NCBI RefSeq assembly: GCF_018642165.1
Contig: NZ_JAHHZM010000005.1
Location: 186,001 to 250,000, forward strand
DNA: 64,000 nt
Source: Echinicola shivajiensis
Lineage (GTDB): Bacteria > Bacteroidota > Bacteroidia > Cytophagales > Cyclobacteriaceae
Direction: 5' to 3'
Part shown: piece by piece, positions 64,000 through 64,000 of the stretch
How positions within the stretch are numbered: position 1 is the first letter of the stretch
How the letters are laid out: every line of letters begins with the position of its first letter
The notes under the pieces: model-generated
What the model saw: only the letters and a program-made list of their open reading frames with translations
Told to the model about the DNA's origin: nothing
Database searches by the model: none
Program-made: the position numbers and the translations under genes

Positions 64000-64000
64000 G

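Overview
The window looks like chromosome from a Bacteroidota bacterium, most likely of the Cytophagales (Cyclobacterium/Echinicola/Algoriphagus-like). The reasons are SusC/SusD pairs, many small LxxC lipoproteins, LytTR and SigZ-type regulators, AT-rich intergenic DNA, and promoters of the Bacteroidota form TTTG-N19-TAnnTTTG, seen exactly upstream of a TonB receptor and a tRNA-Gln. The taxon is an inference from gene families; no rRNA is present.

Layout. 1-6.2 kb: a 5'-cut DUF6624-like gene, then a minus-strand run of small secreted or membrane proteins, one of them split by a frameshift. 6.3-8.8 kb: a DUF3137/DUF1266/LemA operon. 9.1-14.7 kb: a LytTR response regulator and TPR histidine kinase, divergent from a TonB-dependent receptor. 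15.1-17.1 kb: a frameshifted cation transporter, a Met-rich lipoprotein and a SHOCT membrane peptide (metal-handling flavour). 17.3-23.2 kb: an ATP-cone/PD-(D/E)XK nuclease, a receiver protein and a multi-PAS protein that keeps the histidine-kinase phosphoacceptor helix but has no ATPase domain. 24.1-25.3 kb: an isolated QueC-like PP-loop protein and an IS1595 transposase fragment.

25.3-41.1 kb is a polysaccharide utilisation locus (PUL). A membrane-spanning Kelch/SARP-type regulator diverges from an operon of SusC, SusD, DUF3823, two GH71/99-like enzymes around a beta-helix protein, and a GH43, closed by a clear terminator. Downstream are a truncated gene, a broken DUF6088 antitoxin and a convergent GH16.

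41.4-48.8 kb is a patchwork: DUF1304, a 39-residue metallothionein-like peptide that lies just ahead of a SigZ-like sigma factor, an ArsR/SRPBCC/DoxX operon with a two-palindrome operator, a remnant of a second sigma factor, YjbR, VOC, and a serine-recombinase remnant abutting tRNA-Gln. 49-64 kb is more core-like: purL, a TetR/TolC/MFP/RND efflux operon, a small lipoprotein, a MITE-like element, an M1 aminopeptidase and a window-cut endonuclease/exonuclease/phosphatase gene.

The most unusual items are the metallothionein-SigZ pair, the ATP-cone nuclease, the DHp-only PAS protein, the orphan QueC-like gene, the Kelch/SARP regulator with a 19-bp palindrome in its divergent promoter region, and several broken or relic genes that mark past turnover.
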